The notes: generated by a model not told the origin, from the sequence alone. 64,000 nt of DNA from Leucobacter luti (GCF_019464495.1 NZ_CP080492.1:62001-126000), one strand, 5' to 3'. Shown: positions 25,878 to 34,636, numbered from the stretch's first letter. Translations and numbers: made by a program.

Positions 25878-26213
25878 CTACAGGCCCAGAACTGACCGCA
25901 GGATCAGTACCTCAACCAGCGATACGGCAAGTGTCAGGGGAATTCCTAACAGAGCAAGGACGGCCCACCTCACGGGCCGTGCCTTCTTGGCAAGAGCGAT
26001 GATGCCGACGAGCAGGGCAGCGAGCAAGCAGCCGACGGCGCCAGCCTGCACGATCAACGCGGCAATCATGAGCCCAATCTGTGCCGCGCTTCCGGGAACG
26101 AGCGGCCCACTGAGCGACCACGCAAGAATCGCGAGCGCGTTGAGCCCCACACCGACCACCATGATCCAGAAGCCGCGCTTCCCGACCCTCGATGAAATCC
26201 CCGTATCTCGCAT
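25878..26213 (-). CDS. Small membrane protein, unknown
   Basis: 111 aa with three hydrophobic segments (about residues 14-36, 44-72 and 80-106) and a basic N-terminus (RVGKRGF). It precedes the DUF1801 gene by 39 bases on the same strand and may be co-transcribed. No family is recognised. Confidence 0.6.
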   Translation of the reverse strand: MRDTGISSRVGKRGFWIMVVGVGLNALAILAWSLSGPLVPGSAAQIGLMIAALIVQAGAVGCLLAALLVGIIALAKKARPVRWAVLALLGIPLTLAVSLVEVLILRSVLGL

Positions 26214-26544
26214 CGATCCCCATCCTCCCAGATCCCGGACAGAATGTCGCGCTGAGGAGTCGGCTTCGCGCCTCGCGGACGAAGGGCCAACGGGTCACGT
26301 CATCTCCCAGGGAGGCCGTCGATTGCGGGCCTCAGCGGGGGCGGGGGCCGGCGCCCGCCGCTGGGCGGGGCTGATTCAGGCTGGACGAAGGGGTTCGCGT
26401 CAGCGGATTCTTCTATTGAGTAGAAATACTCGTAATTTTCACCCTCAATTTGGCAGGGGTGGCATCGTTTGAGGGTGCAGAGTGAGAAGTAGCCCAGGAA
26501 GGTCACCGAGTTCGTGATCTGGCATTCACTACAAAGGAGTCACC
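26214..26544. other. Intergenic region upstream of aceA
   Basis: 331 bp with no gene. It contains a G-rich segment at 26335-26380 and a 9-bp inverted repeat (26440-26477). The aceA ribosome site AAGGAG lies 7 bases before the ATG. The AT-richer part at 26410-26455 probably holds the promoter. Confidence 0.6.
26440..26477. promoter_or_regulatory. Inverted repeat upstream of aceA
   Basis: CACCCTCAA (26440-26448) and TTGAGGGTG (26469-26477) are exact complements separated by 20 bases, about 70 bases before the aceA ATG. It is a candidate operator for acetate/glyoxylate control; no known motif was recognised. Confidence 0.4.
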
Positions 26545-28140
26545 ATGACTGCATTCCAGAACGACATTGAAGCCGTTGAAGCGCTCAAGGCTGAGCACGG
26601 TGCGAGCTGGGATCGGATCAACCCCGAGCACGTCGCACGAATGCGCGCACAGAACCGCTTCAAGACTGGCCTCGAAATCGCGCAGTACACCGCAGACATC
26701 ATGCGCCGCGACATGGAAGAGTACGACGCCGACTCCTCGGTCTACACCCAGTCGCTCGGTGTCTGGCACGGCTTCATCGGTCAGCAGAAGCTGATTTCGA
26801 TCAAGAAGCACCTGAAGACCACGAACAAGCGCTACCTGTACCTCTCGGGTTGGATGGTTGCCGCGCTTCGTTCTGAGTTCGGGCCGCTGCCGGATCAGTC
26901 AATGCACGAGAAGACCTCAGTGCCCGCTCTGATCGAGGAGCTCTACACCTTCCTGCGTCAGGCCGATGCCCGTGAGCTTGACCTACTTTTCACCCAGCTC
27001 GACGAGGCTCGTGTCGCTGGCGACGAGACGGCAGTTGAGTTCATCCAGTCGCAGATTGACAACTTCGAAACTCACGTCGTGCCGATCATCGCCGATATCG
27101 ACGCCGGCTTCGGCAACCCTGAGGCTACCTACCTCCTCGCCAAGAAGATGATCGAGGCCGGTGCCTGCGCACTCCAGGTCGAGAACCAGGTCTCCGACGA
27201 GAAGCAGTGCGGCCACCAGGACGGCAAGGTGACGGTGCCGCACGAGGACTTCATCGCCAAGATCAACGCAATCCGCTACGCCTTCCTCGAGATGGGCATT
27301 GACAACGGCGTGATCGTGTCTCGCACCGACTCGCTCGGCGCCGGTCTCACGCAGAAGCTCGCCGTCAGCCACACCCCGGGCGACCTGGGTGATCAGTACA
27401 ACTCATACCTCGATGTCGAGGAGATCTCCGAGTCGGATCTCGGCAACGGCGATGTCGTCATCAAGCGCGACGGGAAGCTGCTGCGTCCGAAGCGTCTCGC
27501 TAGCAACCTGTTCCAGTTCCGCCCCGGCACCGGCGAGGATCGCTGCGTACTCGACAGCATCACCTCACTTAAGAACGGTGCCGATCTGCTCTGGATCGAG
27601 ACTGAGAAGCCGCATGTGGAGCAGATCGCAGGCATGGTGGATCGGATCCGCGAGGTCATCCCGAACGCGAAGCTCGTTTACAACAACAGCCCCTCCTTTA
27701 ACTGGACCCTCAGCTTCCGCCAGCAGGCCTACGACTTGCTCGCTGAGCAGGGCGCGGATGTGTCGGCGTACGATCGTGACAAGCTGATGAGCGTGGACTA
27801 CGACGGCACCGAGCTCGCGCAGCTCGCCGACGAGAAGATCCGCACCTTCCAGAGCGAGGGCTCGGCGCGCGCCGGAATCTTCCACCACCTGATCACCCTG
27901 CCGACTTACCACACGGCAGCGCTGTCCACGGACAACCTCGCGAAGGGCTACTTCGGCGACGAGGGCATGCTCACCTACGTTCGCGACGTGCAGCGCCAGG
28001 AGATCCGTCAGGGGATCGCCACGGTCAAGCACCAGAACATGGCAGGCAGCGACATCGGCGACAACCACAAGGAGTACTTCGCCGGTGATGCAGCGCTCAA
28101 GGCTGGCGGCAAGGACAACACGATGAACCAGTTCAACTAA
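26545..28140 (+). CDS. aceA: Isocitrate lyase
   Basis: The enzyme splits isocitrate to succinate and glyoxylate, the first step of the glyoxylate shunt. It has 531 aa. The catalytic Cys is in EKQCGHQDGK (Cys222), a variant of the KKCGH motif. IADIDAGFGN, NQVSDEKQCGH and the C-terminal HQNMAGSDIGDNHKEYF are present. The length and many stretches match the long Pseudomonas aeruginosa-type enzyme rather than the about 430-aa actinobacterial form. No malate synthase gene is adjacent. Confidence 0.94.
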   Translation: MTAFQNDIEAVEALKAEHGASWDRINPEHVARMRAQNRFKTGLEIAQYTADIMRRDMEEYDADSSVYTQSLGVWHGFIGQQKLISIKKHLKTTNKRYLYLSGWMVAALRSEFGPLPDQSMHEKTSVPALIEELYTFLRQADARELDLLFTQLDEARVAGDETAVEFIQSQIDNFETHVVPIIADIDAGFGNPEATYLLAKKMIEAGACALQVENQVSDEKQCGHQDGKVTVPHEDFIAKINAIRYAFLEMGIDNGVIVSRTDSLGAGLTQKLAVSHTPGDLGDQYNSYLDVEEISESDLGNGDVVIKRDGKLLRPKRLASNLFQFRPGTGEDRCVLDSITSLKNGADLLWIETEKPHVEQIAGMVDRIREVIPNAKLVYNNSPSFNWTLSFRQQAYDLLAEQGADVSAYDRDKLMSVDYDGTELAQLADEKIRTFQSEGSARAGIFHHLITLPTYHTAALSTDNLAKGYFGDEGMLTYVRDVQRQEIRQGIATVKHQNMAGSDIGDNHKEYFAGDAALKAGGKDNTMNQFN

Positions 28141-28155
28141 GTTCTCACACACTCG

Positions 28156-28185
28156 ACGGGGGTTCGGTTTCGGCCGGGCCCCCGT
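28156..28185 (+). terminator. Hairpin after aceA
   Basis: ACGGGGG (28156-28162) pairs with CCCCCGT (28179-28185); the interior can extend the stem through CGG/CCG. Confidence 0.65.
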
Positions 28186-28598
28186 TGGTGCGTGCATTCG
28201 CAGGCAGCGTTCCCTGCCGCGTTCCCCCCTGCGTTCCCCACTGTGGTGCCCGATGCATGCCCCGCGGCCCAGGCTAAGGTCACGGCCTGTCGAGACGGCG
28301 GGAGCACAGACTGTTCCGTTGCGCTCGTGTGAGCTGCTGAGTTCGGGATCCCTTCTGAGTCCACGGAATCTCCGGGGATCTTGCGCTGTATTGATTACAC
28401 CGGCCTTTCCTGCTGAGCGACCTGGCCCGTGTGTCTTCCTCGTCGAACGTGACGAGGCGCGTACCTCGTACCGCGTCCCGCTTGGATGGAGGGCGCCTGC
28501 GAGCATTGCCGTGGGGTGCTGGACAGTGCTCCCGGCAGCTGCGGCGGAGATCAGCACGTATCCACTCTCGGTGACCGGTCATTCCATCGCGCGCCCGA

Positions 28599-28615
28599 GT
28601 TGACCGTGAGTCAAC
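28599..28615. promoter_or_regulatory. Inverted repeat upstream of ddh
   Basis: GTTGAC, five bases, GTCAAC; about 95 bases before the ddh ATG. It is a possible regulator site. Confidence 0.3.
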
Positions 28616-28707
28616 ATCCCGGTCATCATGAACGGAGCGGCTCGTGATCTCGGGCCCGCGTGCGTGCCGTACCCGAGTGATGGGCGGCGAAGAAAGGCAA
28701 CTCAGCT

Positions 28708-29682
28708 ATGAGTATTCGTGTGGGCATCGTCGGTTTCGGAAACCTCGGGCGAGGGGTGGAAACATCGATCGCGCTGCAGCCCGACATGGAGCTGGTGGGC
28801 GTCTTCACTCGCAGAGACCCCGCCGCGGTTGCGACCGGCGGAGCCGCGGTCTTTGCGCTCGAAGCGCTCGCAGACTACCGGGACACGATTGACGTCCTGG
28901 TGCTCTGTGGCGGATCCAAGAGCGACCTTCCTGAGCAGAGTCCGGAGCTCGCGGCGCAGTTCACAATCGTCGATAGCTTTGACACCCATGCCCGGATCCC
29001 CGAGCATTTCGCCGCGGTTGACGCCTCCGCACGGACTGCTGGCACGACCGCAGTGATCTCCACCGGGTGGGATCCGGGGTTGTTCTCGATCAATCGCCTG
29101 TACGGCGAAGCGATCCTGCCGCAGGGTGCCACATATACGTTCTGGGGCCGCGGCCTCAGCCAGGGGCACTCGGACGCACTGCGCAGAGTCCCCGGCGTGG
29201 CTGGGGCGGTGCAGTACACCATCCCCGCTTCTGAGGCGATCGAGCGCGTGCGCGCGGGGGAGCAGCCCGAGCTCACGACGCGAGAGAAGCATGATCGCCA
29301 GTGCTTTGTGGTGCTCGAAGACGGGGCGGACGCGCAGGAAGTGCGCGAGGCTATTGTGACGATGCCGGACTACTTTGAACCGTACGCCACAACGGTGACC
29401 TTCATTACGGCAGAAGAACTTGCGCGGGATCACAGGGGGATGCCGCACGGGGGATTTGTGATCCGCAGCGGAGAATCTTCGCCCGGCGTGACCCAGACCG
29501 TTGAGTATCGGCTCCAACTCGATTCGAACCCAGAGTTCACCTCGAGTGTGCTCGTCGCGTATGCGCGTGCCGCTGCTCGTCTCGCCGCAGCGGGGGATTA
29601 CGGTGCGAAGACGCCGTTCGATATTGCGCCCGGCCTCCTCTCACCGAAGACCGCTGCCGAACTGCGTACAGAGTTGCTCTAG
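28708..29682 (+). CDS. ddh: meso-Diaminopimelate dehydrogenase
   Basis: An NADPH-dependent enzyme making meso-DAP in one step from tetrahydrodipicolinate, for lysine and sometimes peptidoglycan. It has 324 aa. The Rossmann loop GFGNLGRGVE is at about residues 10-19. Family blocks STGWDPGLFSINRLYGEA and FWGRGLSQGHSDALRRVPGV are seen, as is TREKHDRQCFVV. There is an upstream ribosome site (AAAGGCA) and no operon partner. Confidence 0.92.
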   Translation: MSIRVGIVGFGNLGRGVETSIALQPDMELVGVFTRRDPAAVATGGAAVFALEALADYRDTIDVLVLCGGSKSDLPEQSPELAAQFTIVDSFDTHARIPEHFAAVDASARTAGTTAVISTGWDPGLFSINRLYGEAILPQGATYTFWGRGLSQGHSDALRRVPGVAGAVQYTIPASEAIERVRAGEQPELTTREKHDRQCFVVLEDGADAQEVREAIVTMPDYFEPYATTVTFITAEELARDHRGMPHGGFVIRSGESSPGVTQTVEYRLQLDSNPEFTSSVLVAYARAAARLAAAGDYGAKTPFDIAPGLLSPKTAAELRTELL

Positions 29683-29765
29683 CGCTCCCGGGCTCCCGGC
29701 CCCGAACCGACTCAGACACGACGCTGTTGTGGCGTCGGCCAGCTCCAAGTCTTACAGTGGCAGGC

Positions 29766-30281
29766 ATGAACTCCACTGAGATCCTGATCGACCTTGCGAA
29801 ACGCCCCGGTGACGCTGCTGAGCAGTTGCGCGGGGCGCTCACTCCTGAATTGCTCAACGCGCATCCGCACCATGACAACTCGATTGCGTGGCTGCTCTGG
29901 CACGCTGGGCGGGAGATTGACGAGCAGATCGTGGATCTCACAGGCGGCGAATCCGTATGGCTCGCGGCGGGGTTTGCTGAGCGATTTGGGCTCGAGGTCG
30001 GCGCGCACGAGCACGGCTACGGTCACACCTCGGAGCAGGCGAGGGCCGTGGTGGTTCGGGATCCTGAGCTCCTGCTTGCCTATCTGAGTGCGGCAATTGA
30101 TGCGCAGGTGAAATACGTCGCCGGGCTCGATGAGGAGGAGCTGGGGCGGATTGTGGATGAGGGGTGGGAGCCACCCGTCACGCTGGCCGCGCGGCTCGTG
30201 AGCATCAGTGTCGATGCGGCCGAGCACGTCGCTCAGGCCACCTACCTCACCGGGATGGGGCCTGGCGCATTCGAGGACTGA
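29766..30281 (+). CDS. DinB superfamily protein (DUF664-like)
   Basis: 171 aa from the ATG giving MNSTEILIDLAK; a GTG 39 bases earlier is rejected. It is a DinB/mycothiol-transferase-type four-helix bundle: NSIAWLLWHAGREIDEQI supplies the first metal-ligand His, and VSISVDAAEHVAQATYL the later His. Such proteins use low-molecular-weight thiols (mycothiol in Actinobacteria) in detoxification; the exact reaction is unknown. The stop codon abuts a hairpin. Confidence 0.8.
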   Translation: MNSTEILIDLAKRPGDAAEQLRGALTPELLNAHPHHDNSIAWLLWHAGREIDEQIVDLTGGESVWLAAGFAERFGLEVGAHEHGYGHTSEQARAVVVRDPELLLAYLSAAIDAQVKYVAGLDEEELGRIVDEGWEPPVTLAARLVSISVDAAEHVAQATYLTGMGPGAFED

Positions 30282-30302
30282 ACTGGGCGACACCGCCCAG
30301 TT
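30281..30302. terminator. Hairpin between the DinB and methyltransferase genes
   Basis: AACTGGGCG (30281-30289) and its complement (30294-30302) enclose loop ACAC. The genes are convergent. Confidence 0.75.
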
Positions 30303-30311
30303 CCGGCGCGT

Positions 30312-31058
30312 CTACCCTTCCGCGTCCCGTGAGTGCCCCGGCCGCCGAAACACGAGCAGCGCGTCCGCGACGAGGTCGTGCGGATGACGGTCCCACTCGA
30401 TGTGTGTGACTCCCACCGACGCCAGGTGTCGCCCGAGCGCCTGGGCGCAGTCGCGGATCAGGTGCGTTGTTTCGCCCATGTGGTGGATGTCAGCGACGTT
30501 CCACACCACGTACCCTCCCGGTTTTACGAGGCGTGCGCACTGGGCCGCGACGAGTCCAAGCTCAGCAAGGTATCGACGATAGTCTCCGCCGTCCTCTTCG
30601 TAGGCAGTGAGCGGATCGGCCTCGTGGTGCGCCACAGTCATATAGGGCGGTGAGGTGAGGACCAGGTCTGCGTGCATCCGGGAATCTGCGAGGAACGTGC
30701 GATGCACAATGCTCAGCAGCTCGCGAGCGTCACCCTCTTCAACCTGCGCGTCAGGTACGCGCTGCTGCAGGAGCGCCACGCGTTCCGGGAGGAGCTCAAT
30801 ACCAAGCGCCCGCCGTCCGAGCGCGACTGCCCGCTCCAGTGTGGTCCCGAACCCGGCAAACGGATCAAACACCAGCTCGCCGGGGGTGCTGCACCGCTCC
30901 ACGACGTGGTCGACGAGAGCAGCGAGCATGTGCACGTCCTCATCGGCGCCAGCTGGCCGCTCGGCGAGAAACGTGCGGTGCCGCGCGCGCAACTGAGGAT
31001 CAAGGGGCGAAGCCTCGGTGATCGTCCTCATCGCACGCTGTCCCGACGTAGTCATCAT
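30312..31058 (-). CDS. DNA methyltransferase (N4/N6, TSPPY type), orphan
   Basis: About 248 aa from the ATG at 31058; upstream in-frame starts to 31172 add a Pro/Arg-rich stretch unlike the family. The SAM-binding motif I DPFAGFGTT (about residues 65-73) comes before the catalytic TSPPY (135-139). This order, with no separate target-recognition domain between or after, resembles compact RNA/DNA amino-methyltransferases. No restriction endonuclease is nearby, so it is an orphan. It could modify DNA or, by fold, RNA. Confidence 0.75.
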   Translation of the reverse strand: MMTTSGQRAMRTITEASPLDPQLRARHRTFLAERPAGADEDVHMLAALVDHVVERCSTPGELVFDPFAGFGTTLERAVALGRRALGIELLPERVALLQQRVPDAQVEEGDARELLSIVHRTFLADSRMHADLVLTSPPYMTVAHHEADPLTAYEEDGGDYRRYLAELGLVAAQCARLVKPGGYVVWNVADIHHMGETTHLIRDCAQALGRHLASVGVTHIEWDRHPHDLVADALLVFRRPGHSRDAEG

Positions 31059-31185
31059 GCGCAGCTTACTCTGGCGCGACAGTTCCTCGCAGCGCACCCG
31101 GCCGTGGCGCTCGCGGTGAGTGGCGCCGGTGATGCACGGGCTGGGTGATGGCGGGGGTGACGGTCCGGACACGTAGAGTGGCCGA

Positions 31186-31638
31186 GTGGCATTTCAAGCG
31201 TTTGACCGCTGGGTAACGATCGTGGGTGACAGCTTTGGTGCGCCGGGGCTTCCGAGCGCGGAGGAGCAACGCGGTGAGTACGAATCGGGAACGGTGATGC
31301 TGGGAGCGCAGCGGTGGCGAATCCGCACCGCGCACGTGACTCCGACGAAACCGGGCGCGTTCGTTGCGGCGTGGCGACGCGACGCCGCTGGGCGTACGGA
31401 GCCATTTGGGGGTGATGATGACTGTGCCGGATTGCTGGTGTTTGTGCGTGACGGCGAGCACTTTGGCGTGTTCAGATTCGCCGCCCTGCAACTCGAAGAG
31501 CTGGGAGTGGTGAGTTCAGCTCGGCACCCAGGGAAGCGCGGCTTCCGGGTGTACCCCAGCTGGAGCGCCGGCCTGAATCCGCAGGCGACGCGCACGCAGC
31601 GCGCTCAAGCGGGAGCGTTTGAGACGCTGCTGGGGTGA
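31186..31638 (+). CDS. MepB family protein
   Basis: 150 aa from a GTG. Family blocks are seen in order: RWRIRTAHVTPTKPGAFVAAW, then RTEPFGGDDD, GLLVFVRDGEHFGVFRF and KRGFRVYPSWSAGLNPQA with TQRAQA near the end. MepB is encoded beside the MepRA efflux system in Staphylococcus, but its function is not established. Here no efflux gene is adjacent, and it is divergent from the methyltransferase gene. Confidence 0.78.
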   Translation: MAFQAFDRWVTIVGDSFGAPGLPSAEEQRGEYESGTVMLGAQRWRIRTAHVTPTKPGAFVAAWRRDAAGRTEPFGGDDDCAGLLVFVRDGEHFGVFRFAALQLEELGVVSSARHPGKRGFRVYPSWSAGLNPQATRTQRAQAGAFETLLG

Positions 31639-31730
31639 GTTGCTCCGGGGTGCGCCGCGCACATCGTGCGCCAGCGCCAGCTCGCGTCATGCGCCCGCGC
31701 AGCGCGCAGTCCGTCAGCTAGGATTTGGCT

Positions 31731-32357
31731 ATGGAATCTTCGAGTGCACAGAGTTCAGTGCTGAAGTGGGAGCGAGACGACCCCCACTACCGCGTGATTG
31801 TGTTCTCCGGGCCGGAAAACGAAGCTGCTACGTACGATCTGCCAGACCTCGCGGTCGAGCAAGTGTGGGAAACGGTGCGTGTGGTGGCCCAGGAAGATTC
31901 GAAGCTGTGGTCCCTCGCGCTTCTGGAGCGCGACGACAGTGGTGCCCCAGGATTGCTCTGGCTCTCCGGGATGGACTATGGTCGTGCGCCGGTTTCTGCG
32001 CGGGACTGGCGGCGGCGCGGGGAAATGCAAGACCGATATCTCGCGGCGCAGGCAGAGCAGGGCCAAACTCCGACCCTTCCGAATGGGCTCAGACTGATCA
32101 GGCTCTTTCCAGAGTGGGGCACTGGGTCGCCGCTGTGGGAGAACGGCACTGACGACTACAACCTCGACGGGAAAGATCTCGGCCTGAGCGCTGCACTGTC
32201 CGCGGATCTGAGTGCCTGGAGTGCCCAGTGGGGTGAGCGTGATGAGGATGACGAGACGCTCCCACCGGGGTGGCTCGACCGCGGTATGGAGCTGTGGGGG
32301 CGTGTGCAAGATGAACTCGATGGCATCGCCGAGGTGCGCCCCGAGTTCCTGGAGTAA
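31731..32357 (+). CDS. Hypothetical protein, acidic, soluble
   Basis: 208 aa starting at the ATG (MESSSAQSSVLKWERDD); a TTG at 31725 adds two residues. It is acidic, with many Trp residues (KLWSLALLE, LLWLSGMDYG, GTGSPLWENG), and has no signal peptide or membrane helix. The pattern suggests a globular cytoplasmic protein. I do not recognise a family. Confidence 0.6.
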   Translation: MESSSAQSSVLKWERDDPHYRVIVFSGPENEAATYDLPDLAVEQVWETVRVVAQEDSKLWSLALLERDDSGAPGLLWLSGMDYGRAPVSARDWRRRGEMQDRYLAAQAEQGQTPTLPNGLRLIRLFPEWGTGSPLWENGTDDYNLDGKDLGLSAALSADLSAWSAQWGERDEDDETLPPGWLDRGMELWGRVQDELDGIAEVRPEFLE

Positions 32358-32437
32358 TCCGGTGGGTCGAGCTCGCTGAGAGGACTCTTGGTCACGAGGC
32401 CCACGGGCTCGGTGTCATGATGCACAGGGGACTGTAG

Positions 32438-33004
32438 CTAGTCATCGAGCCACCTGTTGTACTTGAGCTGCAGAGCACGGTCGAGCGCAGCGAGCAGGCC
32501 GGCGATCCCGAGCATGGTGTTGAGCCAGATGGGGAGTTCCAGCTGCGGGAGCGGGGACCCGGTGAGCTGCGCGAGACTCGAATTGAAGAGCACCGGGAGT
32601 TGCGTGGCCGCGGCACACGCGAGCACCGTCCACGACGCGATACCGATCCACCTGCTCAGCATGGGGTGCCTCCGGGCGAGTGCAGCGCGCCAGGCCTCAG
32701 CGGTGCCCGCGCGCGGTTGAAAGTGGGTCGTGACCCCGCGTGCCCGATCGATGAGGTCGACACGCTTCATGCCGTACAGGGACATCGCTGCCACCACTGC
32801 AGTGTCCGCGTTGAGTGCGAATGTGGCCGGTGACTTCTTGGTGTCGAAGAGTGCGCCGTCACGATACAGGTGAATCCGCTCGCTGAAGTCGAAATAGTCG
32901 ACATCGATCACGTACTCGGAATTACCGTGCTGCGCGGCAAACGAGCCACGCCAGAGCAGATCCCACCCGCGAACTGGTCGAAGCGGTCGGTTGTCGGCGG
33001 ACAT
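32438..33004 (-). CDS. Hypothetical membrane protein
   Basis: 188 aa from the ATG at 33004; the longer frame to 33154 runs through a palindromic promoter region and is rejected. A soluble N-terminal half (GWDLLWRGSFAAQHG, SERIHLYRDGALFDTKKSPATF) is followed by two hydrophobic helices (about residues 120-142 and 153-172) and a C-terminal DRALQLKYNRWLDD. No family name can be given. It has a strong palindrome upstream. Confidence 0.6.
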   Translation of the reverse strand: MSADNRPLRPVRGWDLLWRGSFAAQHGNSEYVIDVDYFDFSERIHLYRDGALFDTKKSPATFALNADTAVVAAMSLYGMKRVDLIDRARGVTTHFQPRAGTAEAWRAALARRHPMLSRWIGIASWTVLACAAATQLPVLFNSSLAQLTGSPLPQLELPIWLNTMLGIAGLLAALDRALQLKYNRWLDD

Positions 33005-33050
33005 GTCATGGCTCCGATCGCGCTCAGGTGCGGGTGCGCGGCAGCGACCC

Positions 33051-33070
33051 ACTAGTACGAGTGTACTAGT
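33051..33070. promoter_or_regulatory. 20-bp palindrome, candidate operator
   Basis: ACTAGTAC, GAGT, GTACTAGT: perfect 8-bp arms 47 bases upstream of the minus-strand start at 33004. A further GTAC repeats at 33078-33081. The form suits a TetR- or GntR-type repressor site. Confidence 0.5.
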
Positions 33071-33178
33071 ACATTCGTGTACCCGTGTGGGGCCTCGGAG
33101 TTGTGGGGAAAACGCTGCGCATTCGTGCTCCGCAGCCTTCCGATGAGCTGTCATTCGCAGCCGTCCGAGGCGGCGGCG

Positions 33179-33868
33179 CTACGCGTCAGTGGCGCGGATC
33201 AGCGCCGGCAGCTCCGCCAGTCTGACGGGTGTGCGGTTCGGAGTTGCAGGGCCAACATAGAACGGGGTCATGCCGAGGGCGCGCGGACCCTCGATATCTG
33301 CGGCCCAGTTGTCCCCGACAAACACTGCCTCGGCTCCGGTGATGGTGTGACGAGAGAGCGCGGTCTCGAAGATCTCCGAACGCGGCTTCCGCCAGCCAAT
33401 CTCGATCGATGTGAACACGTCAGTGAAGTACCCGGCGATCCCGAATCGCTCCAGCAACTCTGGCACGAGTGGCGCGTGGTGGGTGTTGCTCACGATGCTG
33501 AGTGTGTGGTCAGCCGCGAGATCGTCGACGCAGCTCGCGGCCGAGGGTGCGAGCCGAATGTTCGCGGTCCAGGCGTCGAGGTATGCGGCCACGAACGTAT
33601 CAAGCTCCTGATCCGCGACCGGCGGGATCTCAGCGAGTTCACGATACCTGTCCGCGATTTCGTGCAGTGAACACTCCCGACCTGTGTGCTCCGCGGTCGA
33701 ATCCATTGCGCTCCACGCTGTCTGCCACAGTCCGCTCGCGCGGTGAGCGTCGATGGCTGACCCATGTCGGAGTGCAAATTCGTGTGGCGCATTGACGGCA
33801 GCCGGGTGGACCGACGCATCGTAGTCGACCAGTGTGCCAAAGAAGTCGAAGTAGACGTGAGTAGCCAA
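33179..33868 (-). CDS. HAD superfamily hydrolase (subfamily IA)
   Basis: 229 aa from a TTG giving MATHVYFDFFGTLVDYD. The longer frame to 34108 begins with 80 residues unlike the family and is rejected. Motif I is DFFGTLVDYD (about residues 8-17, nucleophile Asp8). Motif II is SIVSNTHHA, motif III Lys lies in GWRKPRSEIFE, and motif IV is VFVGDNWAADIEGP. It is probably a small-molecule phosphatase; the substrate is not evident. Confidence 0.85.
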   Translation of the reverse strand: MATHVYFDFFGTLVDYDASVHPAAVNAPHEFALRHGSAIDAHRASGLWQTAWSAMDSTAEHTGRECSLHEIADRYRELAEIPPVADQELDTFVAAYLDAWTANIRLAPSAASCVDDLAADHTLSIVSNTHHAPLVPELLERFGIAGYFTDVFTSIEIGWRKPRSEIFETALSRHTITGAEAVFVGDNWAADIEGPRALGMTPFYVGPATPNRTPVRLAELPALIRATDA

Positions 33869-34123
33869 AATGGGTGCTCTCTCTGTGGGGGTCGAGTGAA
33901 GCGCGGGGGTCGCGCTCCCACCCCCAGCGTAGGAGAGCGCCAATGTCCAGGCACCCAGTTGGCGGCAGTGAGGCCCGCCGCCGCCCGCGCGGTGACCACA
34001 GTGCGTATTCACTACCCCAGGCGCACCGGCGCGCGCAGACCAGGTGATCCGGGAGTCGCTGCGGACCGGGGAGTGTGTGTGCGCCGTCGACCGGTATTCC
34101 CTGCCCACGTTCAGGGAGTGTGT

Positions 34124-34636
34124 TCAGTGCAACACGGGAAGTGCGGTGGCGGGGCGGGGAACGCGACTGCGCCGCACTGATCGTACGGCTGCGGTCACGA
34201 GAGTTCCCACGCCCAACACGAAGGCCACGGCGCTTGCGATGTACAGGGGGGCCTCGACGGCCCACGCCGCTGCCATATTCCAATCCGCAAAAGTGTCACC
34301 CACGGAGTTCAGATTGCCGAAAGAGCCGAAGAAGTAGGCGGGAGCGCCGCACGCCACGATCCCGCTCCACGCCACGAGTGACCCCCAGGCGGGGAGCCCC
34401 AGCCGAGGGCTGACGGTGGCCCAGGCCCACGCGGCCGCAAGCAGGAGCCCCATCACTGCGAAGAGCACCCCGGCAACGCTGCTGTACGGCTGACCAGCAG
34501 CCTCCATGGCGGCAACCGTCGCGTCCAGCGGGAGCCCGCTCGCGGCAGCCACGGCCCAGTCGTTCATGAGGAGTGCCCCCAGCACGGCGTAAGCGGCCAG
34601 TGCCGCTGCGCCGAGCACAGCCCAGGTGAGTCGCAT
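34124..34636 (-). CDS. Hypothetical four-helix membrane protein
   Basis: 170 aa with four hydrophobic segments (about residues 5-25, 52-75, 84-105 and 128-150). The extracellular or loop segment FFGSFGNLNSVGDTFADWN sits before the last helix, and a basic Arg-rich C-terminus (SVRRSRVPR) is predicted inside. No family is recognised. It is divergent from the gene at 34793. Confidence 0.6.
   Translation of the reverse strand: MRLTWAVLGAAALAAYAVLGALLMNDWAVAAASGLPLDATVAAMEAAGQPYSSVAGVLFAVMGLLLAAAWAWATVSPRLGLPAWGSLVAWSGIVACGAPAYFFGSFGNLNSVGDTFADWNMAAAWAVEAPLYIASAVAFVLGVGTLVTAAVRSVRRSRVPRPATALPVLH

Larger units (their letters stand above)
28141..28707. other. Intergenic region aceA-ddh
   Basis: 567 bp. 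It begins with the aceA terminator and ends with a 6-bp inverted repeat before ddh. No frame in between looks like a real protein; the possible frames are compositional. It may hold a small RNA or decayed sequence, but nothing specific was seen. Confidence 0.5.

Noticed and set aside
27565..28557. 330-aa minus-strand frame over the aceA end and the following gap
   Set aside because: Most of it overlaps aceA; composition is typical of a shadow frame and the gap part shows no motif.
33869..34108. N-terminal extension of the HAD hydrolase
   Set aside because: Eighty residues of low-complexity sequence before motif I; HAD enzymes begin next to motif I.
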